DNA of 64,000 nucleotides. It comes from an uncultured Opitutia bacterium. GTDB taxonomy: Bacteria > Verrucomicrobiota > Verrucomicrobiia > Opitutales > Opitutaceae. The stretch lies in NCBI GenBank assembly GCA_937952235.1, contig CALFZM010000082.1, positions 1-64,000 on the forward strand, given 5' to 3'. Within the stretch, counting starts at the first letter, position 1. Every line of letters starts with the position of its first letter. Shown here piece by piece: positions 33,473 to 43,041 of this stretch. The translations under genes and the position numbers were made by a program. Below the pieces are notes generated by a model that did not search any database, was not told the origin of the DNA, and worked only from the letters and a program-made list of their open reading frames with translations.

Positions 33473-35254
33473 TCAAACCGCCGGCGCGGGCGGCGCCTTC
33501 CGCTTTTCCACCAAGGCGAGCAGCAGGTCGCTCTTCGCCAGGCTGCCGCGGAGCAGCCCGTCCGCATCCACCACCGGCAGGCGCTCCGCGACGAGGCCGA
33601 GAAAGCCTCCGAGCGCATCGGTGAGCGGCTGCTCGGGGGACACCCGCGGGAAATCCTCGCGCAGGATGTCGCGGGCGAGCACGAGCTCGGCGAGGTCGGG
33701 TTCGCCGAGGTACGGCTTGATGTCGTGGAGCGCCACCACGCCGACGAATTTTCCCGCCTCGTCGACGACGTAGAGGTTGTTGACACGCACCGCCAGGAAC
33801 GTGCGGGCGATCTCGGCGAAGGGCGCCGATGGCGAGACCACGGGCGGATCGGCCCGCATCAGGTCGGCGACGCGCCCGGTGCCCAGCGCGGGATCGGGCT
33901 GCGAAGCCGCCTTGCGCTGCAACACTTCGCTGTAGAGCGAGGCGCCGGCGATGCTCTTGGCGGTGTGGAAGGCGATCACGCTGCTCAGGAGCAGCGGGAG
34001 GATGATGTCGTAGCTGAGCGTCATCTCGAACAACAGGATCACCGCCATGACCGGCGCGCGGCTCGCGGCTGCAAGGAAGGCACCCATTCCGACCAGCGCG
34101 AACGTCATCGGGTTCTGCGCACCCGCCGGCCAGACGTGGTGCACGAACGTGCCGAAGAGCAGTCCGGCGCACGCGCCCATGAAAAGCGATGGCGTGAACA
34201 CGCCGCCCGGGGCGCCCGAGCCGAAGGACGCCATGGTGGCGAGCCACTTGCACGCGAAGAGCCCGGGCACGAGCACCCAGCCGATCTTGCCGTTGAGAAT
34301 CTCGACCACGACGGAGTAGCCGTTGCCGCACACCTGCGGGACCTGTACCGCGATCGCGCCGACGAGGAGTCCGCCGAGCGCCAGCCGCAGCACGATCGGC
34401 AGCCGCAACGAGACGAAGAATTTTTCCGCGCCCTTGAGCGTGGAGAGGAACAGCGGTGCGAGCGCGCCCGCGATGAATCCCAGCACGATGTAGGGCCCCA
34501 TCTCCCACGGCGACACCTCGCCGAATGCCGGAACCTTGTAGAGCACGTGGGCGGACGTCAGCACGTGCACCGTCAGCGTGGCCGCCACGGCCGCCACCAC
34601 CAGCGGGCCCAGGCTCTCCATGGCGATGGTGCCGAGGATGATCTCGGCCACGAAGAACGATCCCGCGATCGGGGCGTTGTAAGCCGAGGCGATGCCCGCC
34701 GCGGCGCCGCAGGCGACCAGGAGCCGGAGCTTCGGCGGGGTGAAGCGGCGCCACCGGCCGAGCCGCGAGGCGGCCACGGCGGCCATCTGCACGAGCGGGC
34801 CCTCGCGCCCGATGGAGCCGCCGGTGCCGATCGCCAGCACCGCCGCCAGCGATTTCACCAGGCTGGCCCGCATCGGGATGTGGCCGTTGCCGATCACGAT
34901 CGCCTCCATGTAGTCGGTCGAGCTCTGCACCCGCGTGAGGCGCTGGCCGAAAAGGAGGATCGCGCCCGCCGCCGCGCCGCCGAGCGTCGGCACCGCCAGC
35001 ACGGCCCACCAGGGCAGGCTCGCCATCGAATCGACGACACCGAGTCGCGAGTTGCCGAACCAGTCGTGCACGCGCTCCGTGAGGATGGTGAACAGCATCG
35101 ACGCGAGCGCGCCGAAAAATCCCGCCACCGCGGCCCAGAGCAGCGTCACCTGCCACTCGCTGGGCTGCAGCTTCTCCTGCACCCACACGCGCCAGCGGAG
35201 CAGGAAGAGCAGGCGGCGCAGGAGGGGCGCGGCCGGTTCGGTGACGGACTTCAT
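33473..35254 (-). CDS. ClC-type chloride channel/transporter with C-terminal CBS domains
   Basis: 593 residues. The membrane domain (about 1-440) includes GGSIGREGPLVQ, with the gating Glu, and FGSGAPGGVFTPSLFMGA, the selectivity motif. The usual GSGIP segment is replaced by SSTDYMEAIVIGNG; FFVAEIILG places a Glu where transporters have their proton Glu, so it could be an exchanger. Two CBS modules fill about 450-590 (VADLMRADPPVVSPSAPFAE and FPRVSPEQPLTDAL), which in other ClC proteins bind nucleotides. It follows ppk1 in the minus-strand order by 158 bp only in the reverse sense, so it is not in the ppk1 transcript's path upstream except as its preceding gene. Confidence 0.92.
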   Translation of the reverse strand: MKSVTEPAAPLLRRLLFLLRWRVWVQEKLQPSEWQVTLLWAAVAGFFGALASMLFTILTERVHDWFGNSRLGVVDSMASLPWWAVLAVPTLGGAAAGAILLFGQRLTRVQSSTDYMEAIVIGNGHIPMRASLVKSLAAVLAIGTGGSIGREGPLVQMAAVAASRLGRWRRFTPPKLRLLVACGAAAGIASAYNAPIAGSFFVAEIILGTIAMESLGPLVVAAVAATLTVHVLTSAHVLYKVPAFGEVSPWEMGPYIVLGFIAGALAPLFLSTLKGAEKFFVSLRLPIVLRLALGGLLVGAIAVQVPQVCGNGYSVVVEILNGKIGWVLVPGLFACKWLATMASFGSGAPGGVFTPSLFMGACAGLLFGTFVHHVWPAGAQNPMTFALVGMGAFLAAASRAPVMAVILLFEMTLSYDIILPLLLSSVIAFHTAKSIAGASLYSEVLQRKAASQPDPALGTGRVADLMRADPPVVSPSAPFAEIARTFLAVRVNNLYVVDEAGKFVGVVALHDIKPYLGEPDLAELVLARDILREDFPRVSPEQPLTDALGGFLGLVAERLPVVDADGLLRGSLAKSDLLLALVEKRKAPPAPAV

Positions 35255-35424
35255 CGCGACGCCACCTCGCGAGGAAGATCACGGAAAGCACAGCTCGGAC
35301 GCACGATGCCGAAACCGTAGGGCCGGCGTCCGCAGAAACAAGCCCTCGCCGCGGGAAAATCCGGACTCTTCCGCGGGCCCGATCCCGGCTTGCGCTGCAC
35401 GCGCCGCGTCGCACCCTGCGCAGC

Positions 35425-35652
35425 ATGTGCGCCAAGCCCAGCCGGAAAACGCCCCGCCCCGCGGTCGCCGCGCCGGCAGCGGCCGCCCCGGTTCGCGTCG
35501 CGGAAGAAACCACCGCCGGCTCGTGGCTCGACTCGTCCGACCCGCGGCGCCGGACCTGGGCTCGGGTGCTTTTCGCCGGGATCTGGATCTACGTCGGCGC
35601 GCTCTGGCTGCTCGCGCTCGACCAGACGTTCCGCTGGGGCATCTTCGACTGA
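35425..35652 (+). CDS. Small single-pass membrane protein, hypothetical
   Basis: 75 residues from ATG 35425. An Ala/Pro/Lys-rich start is followed by WLDSSDPRRRTWARVLFAGI and one membrane helix (WIYVGALWLLALDQTFRW). The start lies after a divergent ClC gene and a family 1 repeat follows. Codon use matches its neighbours, which supports that it is real, but it is short and I know no family for it. Confidence 0.55.
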   Translation: MCAKPSRKTPRPAVAAPAAAAPVRVAEETTAGSWLDSSDPRRRTWARVLFAGIWIYVGALWLLALDQTFRWGIFD

Positions 35653-35693
35653 GCAGCCCACCCAGCCGGACACCGGCTGTCGGCCTCCCCATC

Positions 35694-35816
35694 AACCGTG
35701 AAAACGGCCGCACGGAAGGTGGAGCGGCTCGTCCTCGAGCCGCTGCGGACCGGCCCGTCGCACGTCAGCCGCCTGGGGACAGGCGGCTCCACCGCAACGG
35801 CATCGTTCCGTCTCAG
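35694..35816 (+). repeat. Intergenic double-hairpin repeat, family 1, copy D
   Basis: One of the two best copies. 5' flank AACCGTGAAAACGGCCGCAC; core 35718-35793 with left hairpin AGCGGCTcgtcctcGAGCCGCT, centre GGACCGGCCC and right hairpin AGCCGCCTG-GGGA-CAGGCGGCT; tail AACGGCATCGTTCCGTCTCAG. It lies between convergent genes. The tail holds the complement of the SNF2 gene's stop codon (35813-35815). Confidence 0.9.
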
Positions 35817-38491
35817 TCGATCGTGTAGGGCTCCTGCACCTCCTCCTGCTCCGAGGGAGCGGTGAGGGCCACCAGGCTGCGCAGCGAGGTGAAGTGCTGG
35901 CTGAGGTCGAAGTCGCCCCCCAGACCGCCGATGAGCTTGTCGAACAGGTCCTTCTTCGAGGCTTTCAGCGCCTGGATGCGCTCCTCGATCGTGCCCGCGG
36001 TGACCATGCGGTAGACGAACACCGTGCTCGTCTGCCCGATGCGGTGCACGCGGTCCACGGCCTGCGCCTCGACCGCGGGATTCCACCACGGGTCGAGCAG
36101 GAACACGTAATCGGCCGCGTGCAGGGTGATGCCGGTGCCGGCGGCCTTGAGCGACACGAGCATGGCGGCCGCCCCGGTGGCATTCTGGAACGACTGCACG
36201 GGCTTCAACCGGTCGAGCGTCATGCCGGTCAGTTCGTAGCGCGGCAGGTCCGGGAAATGGTTCGCGAGCGCCTCCCGCACCCGGTCGAGCAGCATCACGA
36301 ACTGGGAGAAGATCACGACCTTGTGCCCGCTGCCCACGATCTCGGTGAGTTTCTCGACGAGCAGGTTGATCTTCCCCGAGTCGGCGAGCGGCGCCTTGAG
36401 CCAGGGCAGCATGTCGGGATCGCAGCACGTCTGCCGCAGCCGCGTGAGCAGGGCGAGGAACCCGAACGACTTCTCGCGCATCGCGGCGCCGACGTCGTCG
36501 CCCAGCCGCTCCAGGCCCTCGCTGCAGATCCGCGCGTACTCCGCGCGCTGTACGTCGGTGAGCGGGCAGATGAGATCCATCTCGAGCTTCGGCGGCAGCT
36601 CGGTCGCGACCTCGCGCTTCGTGCGCCGCAGGATGAACGGCGCGAGCTGGGCGCGCAGGCGCGTCAGGGTGCCGTCGCGATCGGCATTGAGGGCGGATTC
36701 GAACGAGGCGCGCGATCCCAGCAGTCCCGGCAGGAGGAACCGGAAGATGCTCCACAGATCGAGCTGGCGGTTCTCCAGCGGCGTGCCGGTCAGCACGAGG
36801 CGGTGAGCGGCGCGCACGGCGAAGCAGGTCTGCGTGATCTTGGCGTCGGGATTCTTGATAAACTGCCCTTCGTCGAGCACCGCGTAGCCGAACTCCACGC
36901 CGTCGAGCAGCGCCCGGTGCTTGCGCAACTGGGTGTAGCTCGCGAGCCACACCACGGGCTGCTGATGCTGGCTGAAATCGTGGCCGGTCTTCAACACGTC
37001 GACCGCGAGGTGCGGGAAGAACTTCGCCATTTCCTCCCGCCACACCGGCACCACGCTCGCCGGGCACACGATGAGGCTGGGACGGCCCTCCAGCGGCCGT
37101 GCGGCCAGCAGCGAAAGCACCTGCAGCGTCTTGCCCAGGCCCATCTCGTCGGCCAGCAGGCCGTGGCAGCCGACTGCACAGAGATGGTGCATCCACTCCA
37201 CGCCACGCCGCTGGTACGGACGCAGGAGCTCGGGCAGCGCGGGCGGCGTGGTCGGCGCCCCGAGGACCTGCTGGCGCCAGGCCTCGATCTCGGGCGAGAG
37301 GGTAAGCTTGAGCCGCGCGTCGTTGAAGAGGGAGAAGATAAGGTACGGCGACAGCGGCGCGCTCCCGTCGGCAGCGCCCTGCGTCTCCTCGACGTTCTTC
37401 TGCCAGGCCGCGTAGCTCTCCCAGCGATCCTGCGGCAGCGCCACGATGCCGAGGCTCGGCAGGATCACGGGCTGGCCCCCGCGCTTGAGCAGCGCGTTCA
37501 CCTCGCTGTCGGTCAGCAGCCGTTCCCCGGCGCGGAAGATCCAGCGCAGGTTCAGCCCCGCATGCCCGGCTCCCCCGCCAGTCGATGGCGCCCGCTCCGC
37601 CACCGCCTCGATCTCGACCGTGCGGGTGCCCTTGAGGAGATTCGCCGACTTGTCGTCCAGCTCGATGGTGAAGAGCTTGCGCCAGGCGGGCAGGACGGTC
37701 TTCAGGAAGTTCGGGATCTCGACCAGCGACTCCATCGTGTAGACCCCGGTGTCCTGGTGATAATGAAAGTGCGCCTTGCGCGCGTAGGCCGCGAGGCCGA
37801 TGAGCTTGGCCCGTTCCGCCGAGGTGACGTGTGCCGCACCCGGTCCGTGGGCTTCCGGGCCCAGCGCGGGATGCTTCGTCTTCTTGTCCGCCTCGATCCA
37901 AACGGACTGAAACGTGAGCCCGGACGTCCTGGTCTTGAATGCCAGCACCAGCGTGCGCGATCCGCTCGCGGCCGGGGCGGACGGCTGCCCGTGCCCTCCG
38001 TTGCCGTTCGTCGCGCCGTGACCGTTGCCGCCCTGCGGCGCCGCGGCCCGGGCCATCCCGCCGCCGAAGGAGTGGCCGTTGCGCGCCGGCGACACGACCG
38101 CGCCGGCGGAGGCCGGCACGGAGATGCTGCCGGGCTTGGGCGCATCACCGGGCAGCGGCGAGATTTCATCCGCCACGAGTTCCTCGATCTCGTGCAAACC
38201 CGCCACCGCCAGCGCGTGGGCGAGGTCCCGGTCGGTGGACGAGGACCGGACGCTCAATCCCTCGGCCGTCCATTCAATGACGGCATACTCGTCCTTCTTG
38301 TCCACCCGGCGATGCACGATCGCATCCTTGTCGGTGAGCTCCAGCTCGCGGACTTCGCCGCCGACGTAGATCTGCCGTCCCTGCTCCAGTTGCGCCGGGC
38401 TGAAGGCAGCCTCCCACTCTTCCTCGAGTTTGCCGAACCAGAACTCCAGCGAGTGGGGTGTATAGACACGCTTGGGGCCGTGCGACTGCAT
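35813..38491 (-). CDS. SNF2-family DEAD/DEAH-box helicase (RapA/HepA-like)
   Basis: 892 residues from ATG 38491; an ATG at 38548 would add 19 residues. The first 440 residues hold a SWIM-type-like or bespoke N-terminal part (HSLEFWFGKLEEEWEAAFS, VGGEVRELELTDKD), a Gly/Asn-rich linker near 150-190 and a beta-rich region. The SNF2 motor follows: Walker A DEMGLGKT near 447, LDEGQFIKNP near 538 (DEGQ in place of the usual DEAQ/DEAH), LTGTPLENR, and VDRVHRIGQT near 815 with the arginine fingers. Likely acts on DNA or on stalled polymerase. It is transcribed after waaA on the same strand. Confidence 0.9.
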   Translation of the reverse strand: MQSHGPKRVYTPHSLEFWFGKLEEEWEAAFSPAQLEQGRQIYVGGEVRELELTDKDAIVHRRVDKKDEYAVIEWTAEGLSVRSSSTDRDLAHALAVAGLHEIEELVADEISPLPGDAPKPGSISVPASAGAVVSPARNGHSFGGGMARAAAPQGGNGHGATNGNGGHGQPSAPAASGSRTLVLAFKTRTSGLTFQSVWIEADKKTKHPALGPEAHGPGAAHVTSAERAKLIGLAAYARKAHFHYHQDTGVYTMESLVEIPNFLKTVLPAWRKLFTIELDDKSANLLKGTRTVEIEAVAERAPSTGGGAGHAGLNLRWIFRAGERLLTDSEVNALLKRGGQPVILPSLGIVALPQDRWESYAAWQKNVEETQGAADGSAPLSPYLIFSLFNDARLKLTLSPEIEAWRQQVLGAPTTPPALPELLRPYQRRGVEWMHHLCAVGCHGLLADEMGLGKTLQVLSLLAARPLEGRPSLIVCPASVVPVWREEMAKFFPHLAVDVLKTGHDFSQHQQPVVWLASYTQLRKHRALLDGVEFGYAVLDEGQFIKNPDAKITQTCFAVRAAHRLVLTGTPLENRQLDLWSIFRFLLPGLLGSRASFESALNADRDGTLTRLRAQLAPFILRRTKREVATELPPKLEMDLICPLTDVQRAEYARICSEGLERLGDDVGAAMREKSFGFLALLTRLRQTCCDPDMLPWLKAPLADSGKINLLVEKLTEIVGSGHKVVIFSQFVMLLDRVREALANHFPDLPRYELTGMTLDRLKPVQSFQNATGAAAMLVSLKAAGTGITLHAADYVFLLDPWWNPAVEAQAVDRVHRIGQTSTVFVYRMVTAGTIEERIQALKASKKDLFDKLIGGLGGDFDLSQHFTSLRSLVALTAPSEQEEVQEPYTID

Positions 38492-38605
38492 CAATCTAAA
38501 AACGGCCACCGTAGAAACCGACCCAAGTGGTGCAACCTCGAATTTCATCCGTATTATCTGAACCGCAAAATCGCTCGCGTGGAACGAATCCCGGGATTTT
38601 TCGCC

Positions 38606-38625
38606 GGCGACGCCGCGGCGTCGCC
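38606..38625. repeat. 20 bp perfect palindrome in the waaA-SNF2 gap
   Basis: GGCGACGCCGCGGCGTCGCC is its own reverse complement. It lies in the 192 bp non-coding gap after the waaA stop and 115 bp before the SNF2 start. No T-tract follows on either strand, so it is a hairpin candidate or operator, not an obvious intrinsic terminator. Nothing else is visible in this gap. Confidence 0.5.
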
Positions 38626-38683
38626 ACGCCCGGCGCGAAGGCGGGCGATACGTACGCGGGGCCGTCCCTCGGCTTGGACGCGG

Positions 38684-40000
38684 TCACGCGCGACCGGCCG
38701 CTGCGACCCGCCGGCCGGCCGGCAGCCGGGCGAGTTCCTCCCGGATGACGGCGAGCGTGCGCTCCACCGCGCCGGCATTTTCCGCCCGCCAGGCCGCGGC
38801 CGCCCGGGCCAGGCGGGCCCGGGCGGCGGGATCGCGGAGCAGCCCGGCCACCCGCGCCGACAGGGCCGCCGGATCGGCCACGGTCTCGGCCGCGCCCCGG
38901 GCGAGCAGGTCCCGCGCAATCGGACGGAAGTTGCCCATGCCGGGTCCGAACAGGATCGGCTTCTCCAGCGCCGCGGCCTCCACCGGTGTCTGGCCCTCGG
39001 TGTGCGGCGCGAGGCTCTTGCCGACGTAGACGAGGTCGGCGAGCTGCGTGAAGTTCCGCAGCTCACCGGTGGTGTCGCCCACCGCGACATCGACCTCCCC
39101 GGCCGCCGCGCCACGCGAGCGGAGGTGATAGCGCAGGCCCGTGCCCGCGACCGCGCGCTCGACCTCTTCGCGGCGCTCCGCATGGCGCGGCACCAGCAGG
39201 AGCGACGCCGCGACGCCCTCGGCGCGCGCGTGCCGGAACGCCGCGAGCAGCGCCTCCTCCTCTCCCGGCCAGGTGGAGGAACCGAGCAGAACCAGCCCCT
39301 CCGGCAACCCGAGTTCGCGTCGAAGTCGCGCGCGCTCAGCCACGTCAAGGGGTGCGATCCGCACGTCGAGTTTCAGATTGCCCGTGGTCGTCATCCGCTC
39401 GCGTGGGAAGCCCAGCGCGGCAAAGCGCTCGGCGTCGTCGGCGGAACCGGGCAGCAGGCGAGTGATTCCCGCCCACAGCAGCCGGGCCGCACCCGGCCAA
39501 CGCCGCAGCCGCGCGTGCGAGCGATCCGAGAGCCGGGCATTGATGTTGAGCACGGGCACGCCGCGCCGCGCTGCCTGGTGCAGGAACTCCGGCCAACGCT
39601 CGCCTTCCGTCAGGATGACCAGATCGGGGTCGATGCGCCGCCAGGCCCGCGCCGCGCACGGCCAGGCGTCGAGCGGAAAATACCCGATCCCCGTCGCCAG
39701 CGCGGCATAGCGTTCGCGCGCGAGGCGGTACCCGGTGCTCGTGGTCGTGGTGAGGTGGATGTCCACTCCGTCCCGCCGCAACCCCTCGAGCAGCGGCGCG
39801 ATCGCGAGCATTTCGCCCACGCTGACCGCCTGCAGCCACACGCGCGGGCGGCCGGGCGGGCGCGGCGGGAGCGCGGGGCCGCCGCCGAACCGCTGGCCGA
39901 AGTTCTCCCCGTAGCCGCCGCGCCGCCGCATCCGCCACAGGTAGGCGGGGGCCATCAGCAGCAGGGCGGGCAGGAAGAGAAGGCGGTAAACCCAGAGCAT
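38684..40000 (-). CDS. waaA: 3-deoxy-D-manno-octulosonic acid (Kdo) transferase
   Basis: 438 residues. Adds Kdo to lipid IVA in lipopolysaccharide synthesis, with one N-terminal membrane helix (YRLLFLPALLLMAPAYLW). GT-B fold marks: WLQAVSVGEMLAIAPLL with the catalytic Glu, LTTTTSTGYRLA, DLVILTEGERWPEFLH, GSTWPGEEEALL-like donor loop (LGSSTWPGEE), VDVAVGDTTGELRNFTQLAD and GKSLAPHTEGQTPVEAAALE. The protein confirms a Gram-negative, Kdo-bearing envelope. It diverges from the M16 peptidase gene. Confidence 0.93.
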   Translation of the reverse strand: MLWVYRLLFLPALLLMAPAYLWRMRRRGGYGENFGQRFGGGPALPPRPPGRPRVWLQAVSVGEMLAIAPLLEGLRRDGVDIHLTTTTSTGYRLARERYAALATGIGYFPLDAWPCAARAWRRIDPDLVILTEGERWPEFLHQAARRGVPVLNINARLSDRSHARLRRWPGAARLLWAGITRLLPGSADDAERFAALGFPRERMTTTGNLKLDVRIAPLDVAERARLRRELGLPEGLVLLGSSTWPGEEEALLAAFRHARAEGVAASLLLVPRHAERREEVERAVAGTGLRYHLRSRGAAAGEVDVAVGDTTGELRNFTQLADLVYVGKSLAPHTEGQTPVEAAALEKPILFGPGMGNFRPIARDLLARGAAETVADPAALSARVAGLLRDPAARARLARAAAAWRAENAGAVERTLAVIREELARLPAGRRVAAAGRA

Positions 40001-40143
40001 CGCGCGGTCCGACGTTTATGCGCCGGCGGCCGGCCGGAACGAAACCAAAATGTGTACGCCCCGCGCCGCTCCGACCGTCACTGCGGCCCGGCGGCTTTTC
40101 TTTTGCGACTTTTGGAGCTTACTGCGCGACTCATCCCGTTGCC

Positions 40144-42966
40144 ATGCGCCTTCTCCCCCTCTGGCTTGCCCTGGGCCTGCTCGCGTCGTCCGCCGCCGCG
40201 CCGATTCCGTTCCCCCACGAGGCGAGCGACCTCAAGATGGATCCCACCGCCACGTTCGGCACGCTGCCGAACGGGCTGCGGTACGTCGTCCGCGCCAACC
40301 GCGAACCCAAGGACCGGGCCTCGCTCCGCCTCCTGGTCGAGGCCGGCGCCGTGCACGAGCGCGACGACCAGCAGGGCCTCGCGCACTTCCTCGAGCACAT
40401 GGCTTTCAACGGCAGCAAACACTTCCCGCCGTCGTCCCTGATCGAGTTTTTCCAGCGGATGGGCATGAGCTTCGGCGGCGACACCAACGCCAGCACGTCG
40501 TTCACCCGCACGCTCTACCTGCTCGAGCTGCCCAACACCCGGCCCGAGACGTTGGGCGAGGGCCTCAAGGTCCTGCGCGATTACACCGACGGCCTGCTGC
40601 TCGGCCCCGAGGAGATCGAACGCGAGCGGGGCATCATCCTCAGCGAGAAGCGCACGCGGGACTCCGCCGGCTACCGCACGAGCCTGGCGACGCGCAACTT
40701 CCTGCTCCAGGGTTCGCTGTTCGCGCGGCGCGATCTGATCGGCCCGGAGAAGATCCTGCGCGAGGCCGGTCGCGAGCTGTTCCAGGATTTCTACGACGCC
40801 TGGTACCGGCCGGAATTGATGTCGGTCGTGATCGTCGGAGACATCGACGTGCCCGCCGTGGTGCGCCAGCTCGAGACCGCCTTCCGCGACCTGCAGCCCC
40901 GCGCGCCGGCCCGCCCGGCGCCGGATCTCGGCCGGGTGGCCGCGTTCTCGGGCGTGACCACGTTTTACCACCACGAGGCCGAGGCGTCCGACACCGACGT
41001 CTCGATCATGACGATCACTCCCCATGCGCGCGAACCCGATACCGCCGCGAACCGGCTGAAATACCTGCCGCGCCAGATCGCCCACGCCATCATCAACCGG
41101 CGGCTCTCGATCCTCGCCAAGCAGGAAGACGCGCCGTTTCGCGGCGGTGGCGCGGGGGCGGACGAGGCGTTCGGTTTCTACCGGCAGACGTCGATCGGCG
41201 TGACCTGCAAGGCGGAGCAGTGGAGCGAGGCGCTCGGCGTGGCCGAACAGGAGCTGCGCCGCGCCCTCGAACACGGCTTCCAACCGGCGGAGCTGCGCGA
41301 GGTGCTGGCCAACTACCGCAACAGCCTCGAGCAGGCGGTGAAGACCGCGGCCACGCGGCGCTCCGACAGCATCGCCGGCGAAATCGCGCAGGCGCTGCTC
41401 GACCGTGAGGTCTGGACCTCCCCGGCCGACGACCTGGCGCTCTACGGTCCGGCGCTCGAGCGCGTGACCGTGGAGGCCTGCCACGCCGCGTTGCGGGCGG
41501 CGTGGAGTCCCGCGCACCGCCTCGTGCTGGTGACCGGCAATGCGCGTCTGCCGGCCGGCGAGGCCGCGCAGGACGCGATCAGGGCGGCCTTCGAGAAGAG
41601 CCGCGCCGTGGCGGTCGCGCCGCCGGCCCGGGCCGATGAGGCGCCGTGGGGTTACGGCGACTTCGGGCCGCCCGGCGAGGTGGCCCGCCGCGAATCGGTC
41701 CCCGACCTGGGCATCACGCTGCTCACGTTCGCGAATGGCGTCCGCCTCAACCTCAAGCCGACCGATTTCGAGGCCAACCGCATCCGGGTCTCGGTCCGGA
41801 TCGGCAGCGGCCAGCTCACCGAGCCGCGGGACCAGCCCGGCCTCGCCACGTATCTGAACCAGACCTACAACGAGGGCGGCCTGGGGCGGCACAGCGTGGA
41901 CGACCTGCGCCGGCTCCTCGCCGGCCGCACCGTCGGCGCGAGCCTGGGCGCGGGCCAGGACGCGTTTGTCGTCAACGGCATCACCAACCGCGAGGACCTG
42001 CTGCTGCAGCTCCAGCTCGCCACCGCGCGGATCACCGATCCGGGCTTCCGCCCGGAGGCGGCGCGGCAGGCGAAAAAGGCGCTCGATGAAGCCTACCTGA
42101 GTTTCGCGCACACCGCGGCGGGGCCGTTCAATCTCGAAGTCGCGCGCCTGCTCGCCAGCGGCGATCCGCGGTTCGGGCTGCCCCCCGAGGCGGTCATGGC
42201 GCGGCGCAACCTCGATGAGGTGAAGGCGTGGGTGCGGCCCGAATTGCAGCACGGCGCGGTCGAGGTGGCGATCGTCGGCGACTTCGAGCCGGAGGCGGCG
42301 ATCGCCGCGGTGGCGCGAACGCTCGGCACCCTGCCGCCGCGCCGGCCGAAACCCGCGCTCGGAGCCGCGAAGGTGGTGGAGTTTCCCGCGGAGCCGTTCC
42401 AGCGGCACTATGAGATCCCGACCGAGATCCCCAAGGGCACGGTCGCGATCTACTGGCCGACGACCGACAGCCTCGACGTCCGCCGCGGACGGCGGCTGAA
42501 CCTGCTCGCCGAGGTGCTGAAGGACCGGCTGCGGGTGAAGGTGCGCGAGGAACTCGGCGAGGCCTACAACCCCGGCGTGGGCAGCGCGGCGAGCGACTTG
42601 TTTCCCGGTTACGGTTACCTGCAGTCGCTCGTCACCGTCGATCCGGCCAAGGCGGCGAAGCTCGTCGAGGTGATCACCTCGGTCGCCGCCGACCTCGCGG
42701 AGAAAGGCGTGACCGAGGAGGAACTCGAGCGGGCCAAGAAGCCCGTGCTCACCTCGCTGCGCGAGTCGTCCCGCAGCAACGCCTACTGGCTCGGCGCCGT
42801 GCTCGCGCGCGCCCAGGAGCGGCCGGAGGTGCTCGACTGGTGCCGCTCGCGCTACGCCGACAACGAGGGAATCACCGCGGCCGAACTCAGCGCCCTGGCG
42901 AAACAGTACCTTCCCGCCACCCGCGCCAGCCGCGTGACGGTGGTGCCCAGGGCCGCGGCGCCCTGA
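40144..42966 (+). CDS. M16-family zinc metallopeptidase (insulinase/pitrilysin type)
   Basis: 940 residues from ATG 40144, with a signal peptide (LLPLWLALGLLASSAAA), so it is periplasmic or secreted. The inverted zinc motif HFLEH (about residues 81-85) is intact, with the third ligand Glu in ERGIILSEKR near 162. Two M16 halves are present: the first active, the second (from about 520, GVRLNLKPTDFEANRIRVSV) an inactive copy with ELGEAYNPGVGSA near the end. Upstream in-frame sequence lacks a signal peptide and is ignored. Such proteases degrade small peptides. Confidence 0.92.
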   Translation: MRLLPLWLALGLLASSAAAPIPFPHEASDLKMDPTATFGTLPNGLRYVVRANREPKDRASLRLLVEAGAVHERDDQQGLAHFLEHMAFNGSKHFPPSSLIEFFQRMGMSFGGDTNASTSFTRTLYLLELPNTRPETLGEGLKVLRDYTDGLLLGPEEIERERGIILSEKRTRDSAGYRTSLATRNFLLQGSLFARRDLIGPEKILREAGRELFQDFYDAWYRPELMSVVIVGDIDVPAVVRQLETAFRDLQPRAPARPAPDLGRVAAFSGVTTFYHHEAEASDTDVSIMTITPHAREPDTAANRLKYLPRQIAHAIINRRLSILAKQEDAPFRGGGAGADEAFGFYRQTSIGVTCKAEQWSEALGVAEQELRRALEHGFQPAELREVLANYRNSLEQAVKTAATRRSDSIAGEIAQALLDREVWTSPADDLALYGPALERVTVEACHAALRAAWSPAHRLVLVTGNARLPAGEAAQDAIRAAFEKSRAVAVAPPARADEAPWGYGDFGPPGEVARRESVPDLGITLLTFANGVRLNLKPTDFEANRIRVSVRIGSGQLTEPRDQPGLATYLNQTYNEGGLGRHSVDDLRRLLAGRTVGASLGAGQDAFVVNGITNREDLLLQLQLATARITDPGFRPEAARQAKKALDEAYLSFAHTAAGPFNLEVARLLASGDPRFGLPPEAVMARRNLDEVKAWVRPELQHGAVEVAIVGDFEPEAAIAAVARTLGTLPPRRPKPALGAAKVVEFPAEPFQRHYEIPTEIPKGTVAIYWPTTDSLDVRRGRRLNLLAEVLKDRLRVKVREELGEAYNPGVGSAASDLFPGYGYLQSLVTVDPAKAAKLVEVITSVAADLAEKGVTEEELERAKKPVLTSLRESSRSNAYWLGAVLARAQERPEVLDWCRSRYADNEGITAAELSALAKQYLPATRASRVTVVPRAAAP

Positions 42967-43041
42967 ACCGCCCGCGCTCCCGGCGCGACCGCCGCCCGCG
43001 CGGCTGACGGGCAGATGTGTTCGCCGGGCGCGAGCCAGGCA

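Noticed and set aside
35894..40441. A 1,515-codon open frame on the plus strand through the SNF2 and waaA genes
   Set aside because: It is a GC-driven shadow antiparallel to two well-supported minus-strand genes; its translation is Arg/Glu/His-rich and without any domain.
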